The translations under genes were made by a program, and so were the position numbers. From Hyperoodon ampullatus (Eukaryota; Chordata; Mammalia; Artiodactyla; Ziphiidae), in assembly GCA_949752795.1 (NCBI GenBank), contig OX457072.1:1178001-1242000 (forward strand): DNA of 64,000 nucleotides, read 5' to 3'. The notes beneath the pieces are model-generated. The model worked only from the letters and a program-made list of their open reading frames with translations. It made no database searches and was not told the origin of the DNA. Below, piece after piece: positions 1 to 11,315 of this stretch. Numbering within the stretch: position 1 is the stretch's first letter; every line of letters begins with the position of its first letter.

Positions 1-18
1 AGTGGTGGGGTAATAGCA

Positions 19-205
19 CAGTCAGCCCTCCTTATGGAGTTTCTATCTGCGGTTGGCTGAATCGCGGATGTGGAGCTCGAGGGTACCGAGGGCCGGCTGT
101 GTTCACTGGACTCCACCGCTTTATGCAAGGGACTTGAGCGTCTGTGGCTTTCGGCATCCCTGGGGGTCCTGGAATCGATCCCCCGTGGATACTGAGGGTG
201 GACTG
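19..205 (+). mobile_element. MER2-like non-autonomous Tigger DNA transposon
   Basis: A short element whose ends are imperfect inverted repeats: CAGTCAGCCCTC at 19-30 and GAGGGTGGACTG at 194-205 pair at 10 of 12 positions. The interior carries the 'ggacttgagcg' and 'cctggaatcgatcccccgtggatactga' type sequence that I associate with the 3' side of MER2, a non-autonomous family mobilised by pogo/Tigger transposase. At 187 bp it is shorter than a full MER2, so the middle has been lost. The expected TA target duplication is not readable. It encodes nothing. A related but more decayed copy lies at 36468-36611. Confidence 0.7.
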
Positions 206-488
206 CCATGATGTCTGCACATTCCCCAGGCAAAGGCTTTCCCTCTTTTAGTGCTGAAGACACTGAAATTTGAGAAGGGGAATTTCCATTTAAGATACAC
301 TGTTTATATGTTTCCCAGCATCTTTCCCAGAATCTTGGGTATTATAAGCGTTCAGTGCTTATATACGTGCATAAACAATATTTTTATTGAGGAAGCTTAT
401 CTTCACAAGTGAAAGTTACATTAAATGGTGGTAAAATGATAGAATTTCAGATTACTTGGATCTCAACAGAGACAGAGTTTTAATGGAA

Positions 489-719
489 AGAGTAGATTTT
501 TTTTTTTTTTTTTTTTTTGCAGTACGTGGGCCTCTCACTGTTGTGGCCTCTCCCGCTGGGGAGCACAGGCTCCGGAAGCGCAGGCTCAGCGGCCATGGCT
601 CACGGGCCCAGCCGCTCCGCGGCATGTGGGATCCTCCTGGACCGGGGCACGAACCCGTGTCCCCTGCATCGGCAGGTGGACCCTCAACCACTGCGCCACC
701 AGGGAAGCCCAGAGCAGAT
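489..719 (-). mobile_element. CHR-type tRNA-derived SINE, antisense, with TSD
   Basis: The body runs about 498-710 in reverse orientation. It starts with a 22-base T run (the poly-A tail), continues through the GC-rich tRNA-related part, and ends in the complement of the family's 5' start GGGCTTCCCTGGTGG. The Pol III B-box motif is visible as the complement of GGTTCGTGCCCCGG near 644-657. Flanking duplications AGAGTAGAT (489-497) and AGAGCAGAT (711-719) differ at one base. This copy contains a central CTGGGGAGCAC variant where others have GTTGCGGAGC. It is inserted in or next to an old MIR, whose 3' part follows at 720. Confidence 0.93.
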
Positions 720-880
720 GGTTTAAATCTCCTTCTCTGGCTCAGCTACTAGGTAACTACATCCGAATTACTTTGTAGTTCTGAATTAAATTTCCAACTC
801 TGTGGAATGGAATAAATAGTTCTTATCTATTAAGAGTCGTGAGGATTTAATGCTCAGTCCGTGTAAGCTGGATGTATGGC
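720..880 (+). repeat. MIR SINE (ancient), 3' part
   Basis: Decayed mammalian-wide interspersed repeat in sense orientation. Recognisable parts are the 'taaatctccttctctggctcag' stretch and the 'ttctgaattaaatttccaactctgtggaatggaataaatagt' stretch, which corresponds to the 'cctcatctgtaaaatggggataatagt' core, followed by 'gtgaggatttaatg'. The CHR SINE at 498-710 sits at its 5' side, so the younger element probably split it. Confidence 0.6.
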
Positions 881-3160
881 CAGGGTCTGGGTAGCTGCTT
901 TTATCTTTTCCTGTTCCTCCTGTCTTCCCAACTATTGTGCTCACAGGCAATCACATCTGGCCACTTGTAATCAAATAAATTCACAAAATAATCTGGGCCT
1001 TCATGTAGTTTTTCAAGGTGCCTGCATCTTCTGATAACACATTGTCAGTACATGAATTCTACCTGCCCTTAGCCAACCCCCAATCACTTACGACTGAAGG
1101 CACTTTGGTTAGATTCTGGGAGGAATTCCAAGAAAACTGCAGGCCAGGGTCCTGCTGTCTGATGGCAAATCACCTGATAGCTGAAGGAGGGTAATTTATT
1201 TCAATAGCAAAAAGTACATAAGAGAAGTGGATGGAGTTGAAGCTAGTTGCCTAAAAAGTGCCAAAATAGCTCACAGCACAGAGAGAAAGGAGTCCCATTT
1301 GAAGTTTCACTCATGGCTTTGTGGGAAGGACAGCCTTCCAGCTGGGTCTTGTCTTGAGGGAGAGGTCAGAAAAAAAGTTATAAAAAAAAATGTAAAAAGT
1401 ATAAAGGATAAATATATCTGTTATTGCTGAGCTAAAATATTCTCTATAAAAATCAACTTTAAAAGACCAGGTAATTGCCAGAAATTAACCTTTGTACTCA
1501 CACGTTTCACATTATCCCATTCAACACTGAATCCTTTTCCAGTCGTCATAGATTCTGCCTACAGTGAATTTATTGGGCATATGATCTAGACTCGTCCACC
1601 GCCCCAAACTAGACCCACAGGCCTGAAAACACCCTCTGTGACGCATAAATACATCCTATGGGGTATTCCTGTAGGAGTAAAAATAATCAAGCTAAATTTC
1701 CTTGAAGCCAATATTGACATCGAGTTTTCTAGATGCAGGATGTGTGGGAGGGGCTGGAAGGAGTAAAGAAGCAGGATGGGAAAGAACAGTGACCCCAGCA
1801 CAGATGTGTCCCCAGCAGAGTCTGCCTTGTCCTGAGGCGGGTGGACCAGGTCAGAGCGGGTTGGGCGCATAATATAGTGTAATGTGATGTGAATAATACG
1901 AATATCCCGCCTTGAGCAAAGTGGGTCAGACTTGGAAACACAGCATCATCAGCTGTGGTGCCCCGGGGTGTGAGGGGGCCTCTGACGTACGCGCCCAGGT
2001 TTTTGGGGTGGATGGGCTCCCCTCAACAGTGGCGACTGTCCAAGGAGGGCTGTGCCCGGATCTGAGCAGCCCGGCCATGCGGGCCCAGGAAGGATCTGGA
2101 CGGATTCCAGCAGCCTCCGTCGCGGTCCCCTCCTCCAGCCTCTTGGGACCACCTGCCCCTCACATTAGGTTCACTCTCTCCAGGGAGAGCCCGCCCAGGA
2201 TTTCAGGGCACAGAGGCCAGGGCCTCCCAGGAAGAAAGTCTGGGGCATCCCTTGCCTTCACCCCAGGTTTCTCTTCTTCCATCTGAGCCAGAGCCTCATA
2301 CTGGAGGGTCAGAGCCTCTGATGAACATGCACTTGCTGCCTGGGGTTGCTGCACTTGCCCAGTCAAAACAGGGCCCAGGAGGACCCAGAGATGCCAGAGT
2401 GCACAACTCCTCTGCCTTCTTGCGAATGGCTGTGAGTGACTGGTCCTCTCAGTGTGGAAGGAGAGGCATGAAATCAGCGCATCACCAAATGGCCTTTGGT
2501 CTCCTCTGCTAATTTACTCTGGAAAACCTATGCCATCCAGTGTCTGAGCAGCAGTGGATTGTGATGATTTACTGTCACCTGCCCTCTTCCATCTCTAGTA
2601 GAAACTATCTCATGATTTGCTGTGTTTTCTGATGAGAAAATGGTAAAGAGTTCATTAAGCATTCGTGGTGAGATCTTAAGGTATACCAGCCTTAATATCT
2701 TAACCAAGCAGTAAATGAGATAAAAGGGACAAAATAAAACTGAAAGATAATATCACTCAGGCTGATTTCCTGATTTTACATATTTTAGAGATTACCCATG
2801 TATCATGCCCTGTATATTTCATAGACTATGACAGCAAAATTTAATTGCTTAAAATGCTTATAAAAATCTGTGCTAACGTATTAAGTCATTTTGTTGGGGC
2901 TTCTTGACAACACATTTCCTACTGGAAAAATGTTCATGTTCTTTAAATCTCTGGGGAGAAAGTTACAGTCTTGCTCTGAGAGTTTGTCCTGTGCTCTGCT
3001 CGTTCCAGGGGTTAATGTAGCTCGTAGGAGGGCCAGGGAGCATTTACATCAATGCCATTGTGGAGATGAAGTTTAACAGCAGTAAAACAGCGTGTACTGT
3101 GATCAGACAGTACAGCACAGACAGCAGCTGCTATTTCAATTCCAGAGAATATTTAGCAGA
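881..3160. other. Unique-looking non-coding sequence
   Basis: About 2.3 kb with no repeat that I can name and no credible gene. Several overlapping open frames of 60-124 codons occur on both strands at 1586-2512, where GC content is higher. They lack splice-consistent partners, known motifs or a promoter, and overlapping frames on both strands argue for chance. A-rich runs at 1371-1390 are the only simple-sequence feature. Confidence 0.5.
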
Positions 3161-3335
3161 GGAAATAATGTAAACATTGATCCTGATAAGAACCCGTGAG
3201 GACAATAAACACAGGTATTACTTGTGTTAGAAACGGAAACTTTGATGAATTAAGGTGTTAACTGACAGCCTACAAACGACAAGTCATAGAATTTTAGAGT
3301 CGATGTCTGTATCTTCTATGAAGAAACTGAGGTCA
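3160..3335 (-). repeat. MIR SINE (ancient), antisense
   Basis: The order of motifs is that of MIR read backwards: 'aacccgtgaggacaataaacacaggtatt', then 'gaaacggaaactttgatgaattaaggtgttaactgacagcc' matching the 'gaggaaactgaggcacagagaggttaagtaacttgcc' block, then a 'gagtcgatgtctgtatc' end. It is heavily diverged. Confidence 0.55.
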
Positions 3336-3554
3336 AGCTGGATCAAGTTTTGTACCAAAGCAAAAAGACTAGTTAATAGGAAGATGAGGTGTTCTGGTTT
3401 ACTAGTGCTACTTTGCCCGCTATCTCTCCTTAGCAGGAGGTGGGCACGATGATGCAGCCATCACAGGTGAGACAGTTCCCTTATCAACCTGCCACTGGGC
3501 TGGTTTTCGGCCATGGCCATGAACAAGTGATTTGGGCCAAAATCTCTTTTAGAT
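3336..3554. other. Short unique interval
   Basis: Nothing recognisable. A chance open frame of 65 codons crosses it from the MIR. Confidence 0.4.
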
Positions 3555-4333
3555 TTAATTTTTAAATAACTTTATTTAGGATGTCTGGCATATGATAAAT
3601 GTCACGTGTTTAAAATGTACCATTTGATAGGTTTTGATATGTGTGGAACTGTGAAAGCATCATCGTCTTCAAGATAACAAATGTCACAGCCATCATCCCC
3701 AGGAGTCCTCCTGGCCTTTGGTGGTCTCCTCTTCTTGTCTCTTCTTTAACTAAACAATTATTTTAGGATTGGTCTCTGAAGTCACTTGTTTAATGAATTT
3801 TTCCTTCTTACTGCTGAGTAGTATTCCACTGTATGAATATACAGCAATTTATTTATCCATTCACATGTTGAGAGGCATTTGGGTAGTTTCCAGTTTTTGG
3901 TGATTATAAATTAAATGGCTTTGGACCTTTGTCTACAGGTCTTTGTATGTCTACACAATTTAATTTTTCTTGGGTAAACACCTAAAGGCAGAAAGACTGG
4001 GTTATGCTGTGGGAGTGTGTTGAATATTGTAAGACAATGTCACTTTTTTGGAAGCGGTCATACCCTTCATGGTCCCACCAGCAGAATGTGCATGCCTCAT
4101 ACCCTTGACAGCATTTCTTGTGGTGACTGAGGTTTTAGGCATCCTCATGGGGTTAGCGGTATCTCACTGTGCATGTTCAACATACTTTCATGTGTTCTTT
4201 GCAATCCGTATGTCTTTTCTCATGAAGGACCTATTCAAATATTTTCTTCATTTAAAAAAATTATGTTGGTTTTTTCTTTGTATTGAGTTTTGAGAGTTTT
4301 AAAATATATTTTGAATACAAGTTCTTTATCCTA
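3555..4333 (-). mobile_element. L1 LINE fragment (old L1M type), antisense 3' end
   Basis: Read on the minus strand this is the end of L1 ORF2 followed by 3' UTR. On the plus strand the diagnostic order is visible: 'aaaatgtaccatttgataggttttgat' UTR sequence, 'ctgctgagtagtattccactgtatgaatatac', 'atttatccattcacatgttgagaggcatttgggtagtttccag', and 'tgtctacaggtctttgtatg', up to 'ggggttagcggtatctcactgtgcatg'. These are the antisense of the conserved C-terminal ORF2 region. Many substitutions and small indels show a dead, old copy. It abuts a Tigger1 at 4334. Confidence 0.85.
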
Positions 4334-4632
4334 CAGGCATATTTTGGAGACACTGAGGGTTTGGTTCCAGACCACCACAATGAAGTGAATATGGAGATAA
4401 AGAGAGTCACATGAATTTTTTGGTTTCCCAGTGCACTTAAAGTTACACTTACACTATACTATAGTCTATTAAGTGTGCAATAGCATTATGTCTAAAAAAT
4501 GTGCAGACCTTAATTAAGAATAGTTTATTACTAAAAAATGCTAACCATCATCTGACAGTACAAGGTTGCCACACACCTTTGCTTTGTAAGAAATGTAATA
4601 CCTGTGAAGCACCATAAAGTAGAGTGTAAAAT
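4334..4632 (+). mobile_element. Tigger1-derived DNA transposon, internally deleted
   Basis: The 5' terminus CAGGCATATTTTGGAGACA follows a TA dinucleotide (4332-4333), the expected Tigger target. The next 200 bases carry the typical 'gtttggttccagaccaccacaatgaagtgaatat', 'cacatgaattttttggtttcccagtgca' and 'ctatagtctattaagtgtgcaatagcattatg' segments. At about 4558 it jumps to the 3' terminal part ('aaggttgccacacacctttg...aatacctgtgaagcaccataaag'), so the transposase gene is absent. The extreme 3' inverted repeat is too decayed to fix the end precisely. Confidence 0.88.
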
Positions 4633-4854
4633 ACAGAATATAAGATATTTTTAACGTCACACAACAGTGAAACATTATAGCTTCAGTAATTCAACTGTAT
4701 AATGAATATTTATTGTCTACGATGTGTTACACAACTTGAATTGCTAAGATGAGTAGAAAAGTGGTGTAATTGAGCGTTTATAGATATTACTATAGAAATA
4801 TATATTGCACGTATTGATGCTACAAAACCTAGATGGAACCAGGCAGTTTATTTT

Positions 4855-5155
4855 ATAAAAAGAAATATAAACAAATGAAAGTTACCTTGACTGGAAAGAA
4901 AGCAGTAAAACTATCTCCATCTGCAGCTGCTATGATCTTGTACAGGTAAAATCCCAAGGCAACCACACACAAACAAAAACAGCTACGAGAGTCAATAAGG
5001 GTGTAGGATACTCAGTCAATATACAAAACTCAGTTGTACTTTTATACACTAGCAATACGAAATTTTAATCAAGGAAATATTTTCATTTACAATAGCCTCA
5101 AAAATAATAAGATACTTAAGAGTAAATTGAACAAAACAAGTGCAAACTGTGTCCA
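4855..5155 (+). mobile_element. L1 ORF2 fragment (reverse transcriptase region), sense
   Basis: A decayed piece of L1 ORF2 in sense orientation. Segments such as 'aagaaagcagtaaaactatctcc', 'atgatcttgtacagg', 'atatacaaaactcagttgtacttttatacactagcaa' and 'caatagcctcaaaaataataagatacttaagagtaaatt' follow the ORF2 order just after the reverse-transcriptase active site. No frame is open. The stretch 4633-4854 between it and Tigger1 is AT-rich and unassigned. Confidence 0.75.
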
Positions 5156-8100
5156 CCTAGACGCCCTTGTGCAGGGGAGGGAGTGATGTAAGCTTTAGGA
5201 GGACTTTCATCTTGTAGACACACGAGGAAGATGCTTACGGCTGAAGGGAAGCTATTTACTCCTCGGGCGTTTTAAGAGCAATTCGTTCATCTGAAATATA
5301 GATAGAATGTTTCTATTTGATATAAATATGTAAATTAATTAAAGTGAGATGTTAATGTTCCCAATTTTCACATATGTACTTTTGTCTGAGAGTATTTTAA
5401 GGTTCTACTAAGTTCCCACAGCACTCAGAAAAGAAAAAAATCACACATGATGATTATTGGATACTTAGAACTTCCAGGTTCAAATGTGACAAAAATCACT
5501 TAAAAAATAAAAAAGACATGGTGAGGCCTTGAATTTTTTAGTTTTCTTTTGTTATTGATTCAAATTCTAAGATCCAAACTTTGCTTCCTGATTGATAAAG
5601 GCTAAAAACAATTAAGATAGATTTTTTTAGAGCATATTATAGCATCACTGCCTCTGAATGGATTTCAAATGAAATGTCTCAAATACAGGGGTTATCTTAG
5701 TATAGACAGATGTTGATATTTCATAATATCAAGCTCTATGGTACATTTAATTCACTTTGTATGATAGTGGAAAAGTTATGACATTTCATCTGTTTTATAA
5801 ATAATTTCCCACGAGCTGAGAACCATTTATGGTAATAAGTAAATATACACATACATATGTAATAAAAGCTATCTGATATTGTCTGGGAATAATACTTCCT
5901 AAAGAGCCATCTTTCAGAATGAACAGGGATTTTCCCCTTTAAGCTCTGAAAACAAAATAAGTAAAAACTCAAGTAACCCAACCATATTTAGAAAAAGTTT
6001 TCTAAAATTATTTCATAGTTCTCTGACTCCTTATGTCACAGAAAGCTCTTAAAATTTTGTCCTCATAAGAAATGTAAATTATTATGTTTTGAGCTTAAAC
6101 AAATTAATACTTCAAGTATTATTAGAAGTAACTATCAAAACAAATCCACATAGAACCAGACCAAACTCTGGTAGCACTTTTTCAATAAAGTATGTGGACT
6201 TTGTGGCCTGAACGTTTACTTTTCATAATCTTTTCCCTACTTCCAGATTTCTAACTGCATTTCTTATGGGCCAGCTGGCCCAATGGCTCAGGTGTCTGCC
6301 CTTTGGGAGCTGCAGGTGACCACCCAGCCTCCCCAAATAATGGGCTGCTCCATCCATGGCATTGGCGTGAGGAAGGTCCCAGCACTCAAAAAGCTCTTCA
6401 TTTTTTCCCCAGCTCCTGTTAATATTTTTAAATTATTGTTTCATAGAGAAACTAGCTACAGTGAAAAATGTTAACACCAAATTATCGAGTTTATGAGCAT
6501 GGAGTGGGAATAAAATCACTTTGGAGCAAATGTAAATATAAAAATTTGGGGGAATACCTTAGACTTGGATTAAAAACCTAACTGCTGACTTGCCCTGCTT
6601 GGAGCGTTCTCACATGGATGAGAACTTGATATGTAATTGCTCCAAACACATAGCACAGGGCTCCAGACACAACTGTCTTTTGAAAGCAGCCCAGTGCACA
6701 GGAAAGTCATATGCTCTCAGGGGCAGGTCTGGGAATCCTCAATGGAAGTTTTAAAGGATGGAGATGTGGGCTCCAGGAATAAAGGAAATTCTAAGGACAG
6801 ATATACGGTAACAAGTGAGTAAAACATTTGGGAAGACGTGGGAGTTGGGGACAGTAACTGTTGAGCAAGGCTCCATGTCGGGGGCTTGCTTCTTTTCCCG
6901 GGGATCTCTGACCAACTTTCCACCGATACCCCGTAGGGCATCAACAGAGAGAATCCATCTCCACGTGTTTGGCAGGTACCAATGCCTTTTCTCCCAGGAG
7001 CCCTGGAGAGCACCTGTTAAGAGCTAAGGAGGTGGCCCAGTAGCGGGAGTTCTAGTAACACACAAACCAACAAGCAAAAACAGATGATGGAAATTCTGTC
7101 TATAAATTTATACCTAGAACATTTGCAGACAGAAAAACTGAGAATTCACTGCAATTAAAGTAAGGCTAAAGTCAAAGATGTGACCACATTAATGCAACAG
7201 CTGTGGAACAGAGGGACTGTTTGACAAACTCTTCTCTCTAAGAGTTTCAACAGGTCCTGAATCGGATGGGGCAAGACTGACCACCTCACCGCCTATAGCA
7301 TATGGATAGAGATGAACTTATATGTAGTCAGTTCACCTGTGGGCTCAGGCATTTGAGACTGATCTCTTCTGGAAAACTGTGGTCTGAGCTGTGGTGTCAG
7401 ATGGGCGAGGAGGTGAGCAGGTGTCTACAGGTGGAGGCTGGATGGCCCTGCTCGCATCCTGGGGGACGTGGTTTTCCTCCTGTGGGTTGCGGATGGTCCT
7501 CTCCCTTCAATGTTTGTGGAGGTGAGAAGCCAGGGCAAGTGAGGAGCCAGGATGAACAGTTCTTTCCCAGCCTTTCCCAGCCCCGTGAGGTGCCTTGTGG
7601 GAAAGCATAAATGATGCTGTGCTCAAGGATTCTAGTCTCTGTGATCCCTTACAGCTTCTGTACAAATCTTTGCATTGGAGAGGACATGGAGTTGGGGAAG
7701 AATCAAAGCTATTTCCAGAACGTTAGGAATAAACTAAAGAAGTATGAGTTTCAGGGTGATTTTTTTTCTTTTTAGGTAGAAGATACATAGAAAATTTCCA
7801 GACAAGGTAAGCACACTGGGCGTTCTGACCTACTTCTTTGCAAAACACACACACCCCTGCATAATTAGACTGCAGGGCGCCCGGTGACCTTGCAGAAGGT
7901 TCTCAGAAGCAGCTTGGGAACTGATTACTTCCTGACCCAAATGAGTGCCCTGGTTCCTTTAGTCTTCACAGAATTCTTAGCCAGGCTGCTCAACAAATGA
8001 ATGCGGATGGTGGTGATGCCAGGACTGAGGATCCACGAGCCGAGTGCCCACAGACTTCCAGTCCTGCACCTATTAACACCCCGTGGGCCCCAGAATTGCG

Positions 8101-8724
8101 CTCAGGCTTACTTATCTGTATCTTAATCAGGAGGGTATTGAACACACTAAAGCAGGATCTAAGTGCTCATAACCATCTGGCTCAGGAGAGGATTTAAAAA
8201 GCACAAATGGCATCACTGGAGAACAGTTATGGGCCAAGCCTGTGTCACCACGTATAAGGTAAGTGGAGGTTCAGAGCAGGGAGAGGCCCTGTGGGCTGAG
8301 CCCTTGCAGGTACTGCAGACCCTCCCTGGGTCAGCCTCCCCTGATTCTCACACCCCAGGGACTGGCCCACGCTTCTCCATAGTAAGCAGATTCTACTGCC
8401 CAGTGGATTTGTTCGGGTTAACCTGCCGTGAAGATCTGGGCCACTGAATTCTTTCTTTCCTTGTGTCCTTTACCCCTTCAAGTGCTCTACCAGGTCAGTA
8501 GAGGAGACGGTGCACTGAAGAGGGTCCAGTGAGGGCCCCAGGCTCACACAGATCCCCCCAACCCCAGTGTCAGCAGGACAGTGAGACCCAGGTCTGCCCG
8601 CCCCAGTCCCACCCTGCCTTCTCTCAAAGCCTCTAATCATCTGTCTCCTTTGGGCCTGAATCAAGTCCTTGCTCATCTAAGGAGCTTTTCTACAACTGCT
8701 GATGAGGGTGCACCCAACTTTGTC
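5156..8724. other. Mostly unique non-coding sequence
   Basis: No gene or well-preserved mobile element is seen in about 3.6 kb. The AT-rich part (5156-6250) grades into a more GC-balanced part (6250-8700). Chance frames of 60-102 codons occur, for example 7302-7610 on the plus strand, without recognisable domains. A perfect 16-base palindrome lies at 6267-6282. Confidence 0.5.
6267..6282. repeat. Perfect 16-bp palindrome
   Basis: TGGGCCAGCTGGCCCA reads identically on both strands and contains a CAGCTG E-box core. It is short enough to occur by chance in 64 kb of mixed composition only rarely. No function can be assigned. Confidence 0.6.
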
Positions 8725-8860
8725 TCCAGGCTTTAAACTTTCCTGCTGGGAGGTCTTGGATAATCACTACCCTATTCTGAGATGCCGTTTGTCACTATAA
8801 AATAGTGACATAAAATAGGTAAATGAAGAAAAAATGAAGAACCCAGTCATTGTAACTTGT
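8725..8860 (+). repeat. Possible MIR fragment
   Basis: 'gaggtcttggataatcactaccctattctgagatgccgtttgtcactataaaatag' follows the MIR order 'tgaccttgggcaagtcacttaacctctctgagcctcagtttcctcatctgtaaaatgg' but is strongly diverged. Confidence 0.4.
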
Positions 8861-9631
8861 TGTCACAGTGAAAAATAAAGGTGGAATCACAATTGTAAAA
8901 TCCATGTCCTATTCTGCATTTCCAAAGTAGCTCTCAATTATATTCAAGTTGCCAGGATCCAAGTCATGGAGATGGAATTAAAGAACAAAAAAGTATGGGA
9001 AAAAAAGAAGGGAAAAATGTGAAAGTAAACGATTTGTGCAGAATTTTGGAAGGGAGCTTCTTTTCCTAGCCATGATCACAAAACTTGGGGGTTCCCCCTA
9101 GCCCCATGGATAATGGAGTAAAAATTTAACATTGTACTAACGCATTTAAGATCTTTTGTTACTTGACCTCAACTTTCTTTGTCTGAGTTTTCTCTCATTC
9201 TATACCTTTTATCTCAGAGTGGTCACTGCTCCCCAAACACCCAGTTTCTCCCATCTCTGCCTTTTATACCCTCTATTCTCACCCTGAGAATATTTGCTCT
9301 CCATCTCAGTTTATGATCTCCAATCACACTTGCAAAGTGTTGTCCAATTCTAAATCCTAGACCATTCTTTTTAGCGGAATTAACCTTACTCTGGCTAATG
9401 TCTTGATTCAAGCACTCTCAAAATAAGTAACAGAAACTGATTTGAACAAAATCAAAACCAGGGACTTTATGAGAGAAATAGTGGACATCTGAGAAAATGC
9501 AGCCAGATCTTAGAAAAGAGCCAGAAATCTGAAATTATGAGTCAGGGACACAGGTGTGCTCTCTCCATTTCTCTTGTCCACTTCTTTTTCCTTGGCTAGA
9601 ATTTTCAGCAATAAAATGTCGGTTTTATATA
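8861..9631. other. Unassigned AT-rich sequence
   Basis: No gene is seen. The part 9420-9600 ('agtaacagaaactgatttgaacaaaatc...ctctctccatttctcttgtccac') feels like an old interspersed repeat but I cannot name it with confidence. Confidence 0.35.
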
Positions 9632-9790
9632 CCTTTTTGAAGTATAGTTGATTTACAATATTTTATTAGTGTCATGTGTATGGCACAGTGACTCAGCATT
9701 TCTACAGATTATGGTCCATTGCAAGTCCTTACAGGACAATGCTGTAACCTCTGTGCTATCCAGGGTCCCCTGTCCACGTCCCATGGCTAC
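9632..9790 (-). mobile_element. Cetartiodactyl-type L1 3' UTR fragment, antisense
   Basis: 'tttttgaagtatagttgatttacaatattttattagtgtcatgtgtatggcacagtgactcag' is the antisense of the L1 3' UTR found in whales and ruminants, followed by 'gtccattgcaagtcctta'. The same UTR in sense orientation is at 28350-28561, and a second antisense copy is at 34978-35205. Confidence 0.75.
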
Positions 9791-10229
9791 TGCTCTGTCC
9801 ACAGCATGGTGACACGGCAGCAGTTGATCACGTCATCGCTCCTGTTGTCGCATCTCTGTCAAGAGATCAGTTCACACTGTATCTGAATTCTCTTAGTTCT
9901 AATTTCAACTCCCAAAGAAAGGACTGTAATTTGGGTCAAGTCCAATCAGCTGTTACCATGGGTACAGGTCACAGTGCAGACACACATTTCTTTGGGGGAT
10001 GGTAGTTACTGTTGGTACAGGACTGAAAAGCTGCCCCAGGTTCTTCAGTGGAGAGGTCTTCTTTTCTTTCTCTTCTAAACCACAAAAAGCTGATTTAGAA
10101 TAAGGTTTCTTCTGGTTTCTAGAATGGCGATACTGATAGTAAGAGAACTTGATGGTTTAGTGCTTGTCATTGCTGTAGTTCTCACTGCGGTGGCAACCTC
10201 TGATCTCATTACTGCCACCACAGTTTTGC
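9791..10229. other. Unassigned interval between L1 pieces
   Basis: About 440 bp between an L1 UTR and an L1 ORF2 fragment of the same orientation. It may contain decayed 3' UTR sequence of the older L1 but shows no diagnostic motif. Confidence 0.35.
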
Positions 10230-11315
10230 CTTTTCCAGAAGCTCATCTAGTTGGAATCACACAGTCTGGACCCTTTTCAGACTGGCTGCTTGCACTCAGT
10301 AACATGCATTTAAGTTTCCTCTATGTCTTTTCATGGTTTGATGACTCATTTCTTTTCAGTGTTGAATAATGATCCGTTGTCTGGATGAACCACAGTGTAT
10401 CCATTCACCTACTGAAGGGCCTCTTGGTTGCTTCCAAGTTTTGGTGTTATCAATAAAGCCACTACAAACAGCCATGTGCAGGTTTTTGTGTGGACATAAG
10501 TTTCCAGTTCACTTGGATAAATAGCGAGGAGCATGATTGCTGGGTCATATGGTGAGAGTATGTTTAATTTCTTGAGAAACCACCAAACTGTCTCCCGAAG
10601 TGGCCACACCATACTGCATTCCCATCAGCAGTGGAATTCCCATGAGTTCCTATTGCTCCACAGCCTCACCAGCATTTGGTGTTGTCAGTGCTCTGGGTTT
10701 TGGCCATTCTCATAGGTGTGTTGTAGTATCTCATTGTTTTCATTTGCATTTCCCTGATGACATATGATGCTTATTTGCCATCAGTATATCTTCTCTGGTG
10801 AGATGTCTGTGAAGGTCTTTAGCTCATTTTCAAATCTGGTTGTTGGTTTTCTTATTGTTGAATTTCAAGAGTTCTTTGTATATTTTAGAAAACAGTCCTT
10901 TGTCAGATATCTTTTGCAAATATTTTTTCTCATCTGTGGCTTGCCTTTTAAGTCTCTTGATATTGTCTTTCACAGAGCAGAAGTTTTTAATTTTGATAAA
11001 GTCCAGCTTATTAATCTTTCTTTCATGGGTCTTGTCTTTGACATTATATCTAAAATGGTATCATCATATCCAAGGTCATCTAGGTTTTCTCCTGTGTTAT
11101 CTTCCAGGAATTTAATAGCTTTGTGTTTCACATTTAAGTCTAAGACCCATTTTGGATTAATTTTTGTAAGGGGCGTAAGGTCTGTGTCTGTATTCTTTTT
11201 TTTTTTTTAATATGTGGATGTCCAGTTGACTATATTTATATGGAAGGATATTTTTCTGGACTCTCTGTTCTGTTTCATTGGTCTATTTGTTTGCTCTTTT
11301 ACCTATACCATGATA
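10230..11315 (-). mobile_element. L1 LINE ORF2 3' half (L1M type), antisense
   Basis: A 1.1-kb block of L1 ORF2 in reverse. Plus-strand landmarks in order are: 'gttggaatcacacagtctgg', 'atgcatttaagtttcctctatgtcttttcatgg', 'aataaagccactacaaacagccatgtgcaggtttttgtgtggacataag', 'gaaaccaccaaactgtctcccgaagtggcc', 'cagcatttggtgttgtcagtg', 'gagttctttgtatattttagaaaacagtcctttgtcagat', 'cttgtctttgacattatatctaaaa', and 'tctgttctgtttcattggtctatttgtttgc'. Stops and indels interrupt ORF2 throughout. The plus-strand open frame 10764-11210 (148 codons) is only the complement of ORF2 and not a gene. Confidence 0.92.

Noticed and set aside
644..690. Box A/B-like sequences considered as a tRNA gene
   Set aside because: They belong to the tRNA-derived head of a SINE; no intact cloverleaf or anticodon stem is present.
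10764..11210. Plus-strand frame of 148 codons, Phe/Leu-rich, membrane-protein-like
   Set aside because: Antisense of L1 ORF2; hydrophobicity results from the T-rich complement.
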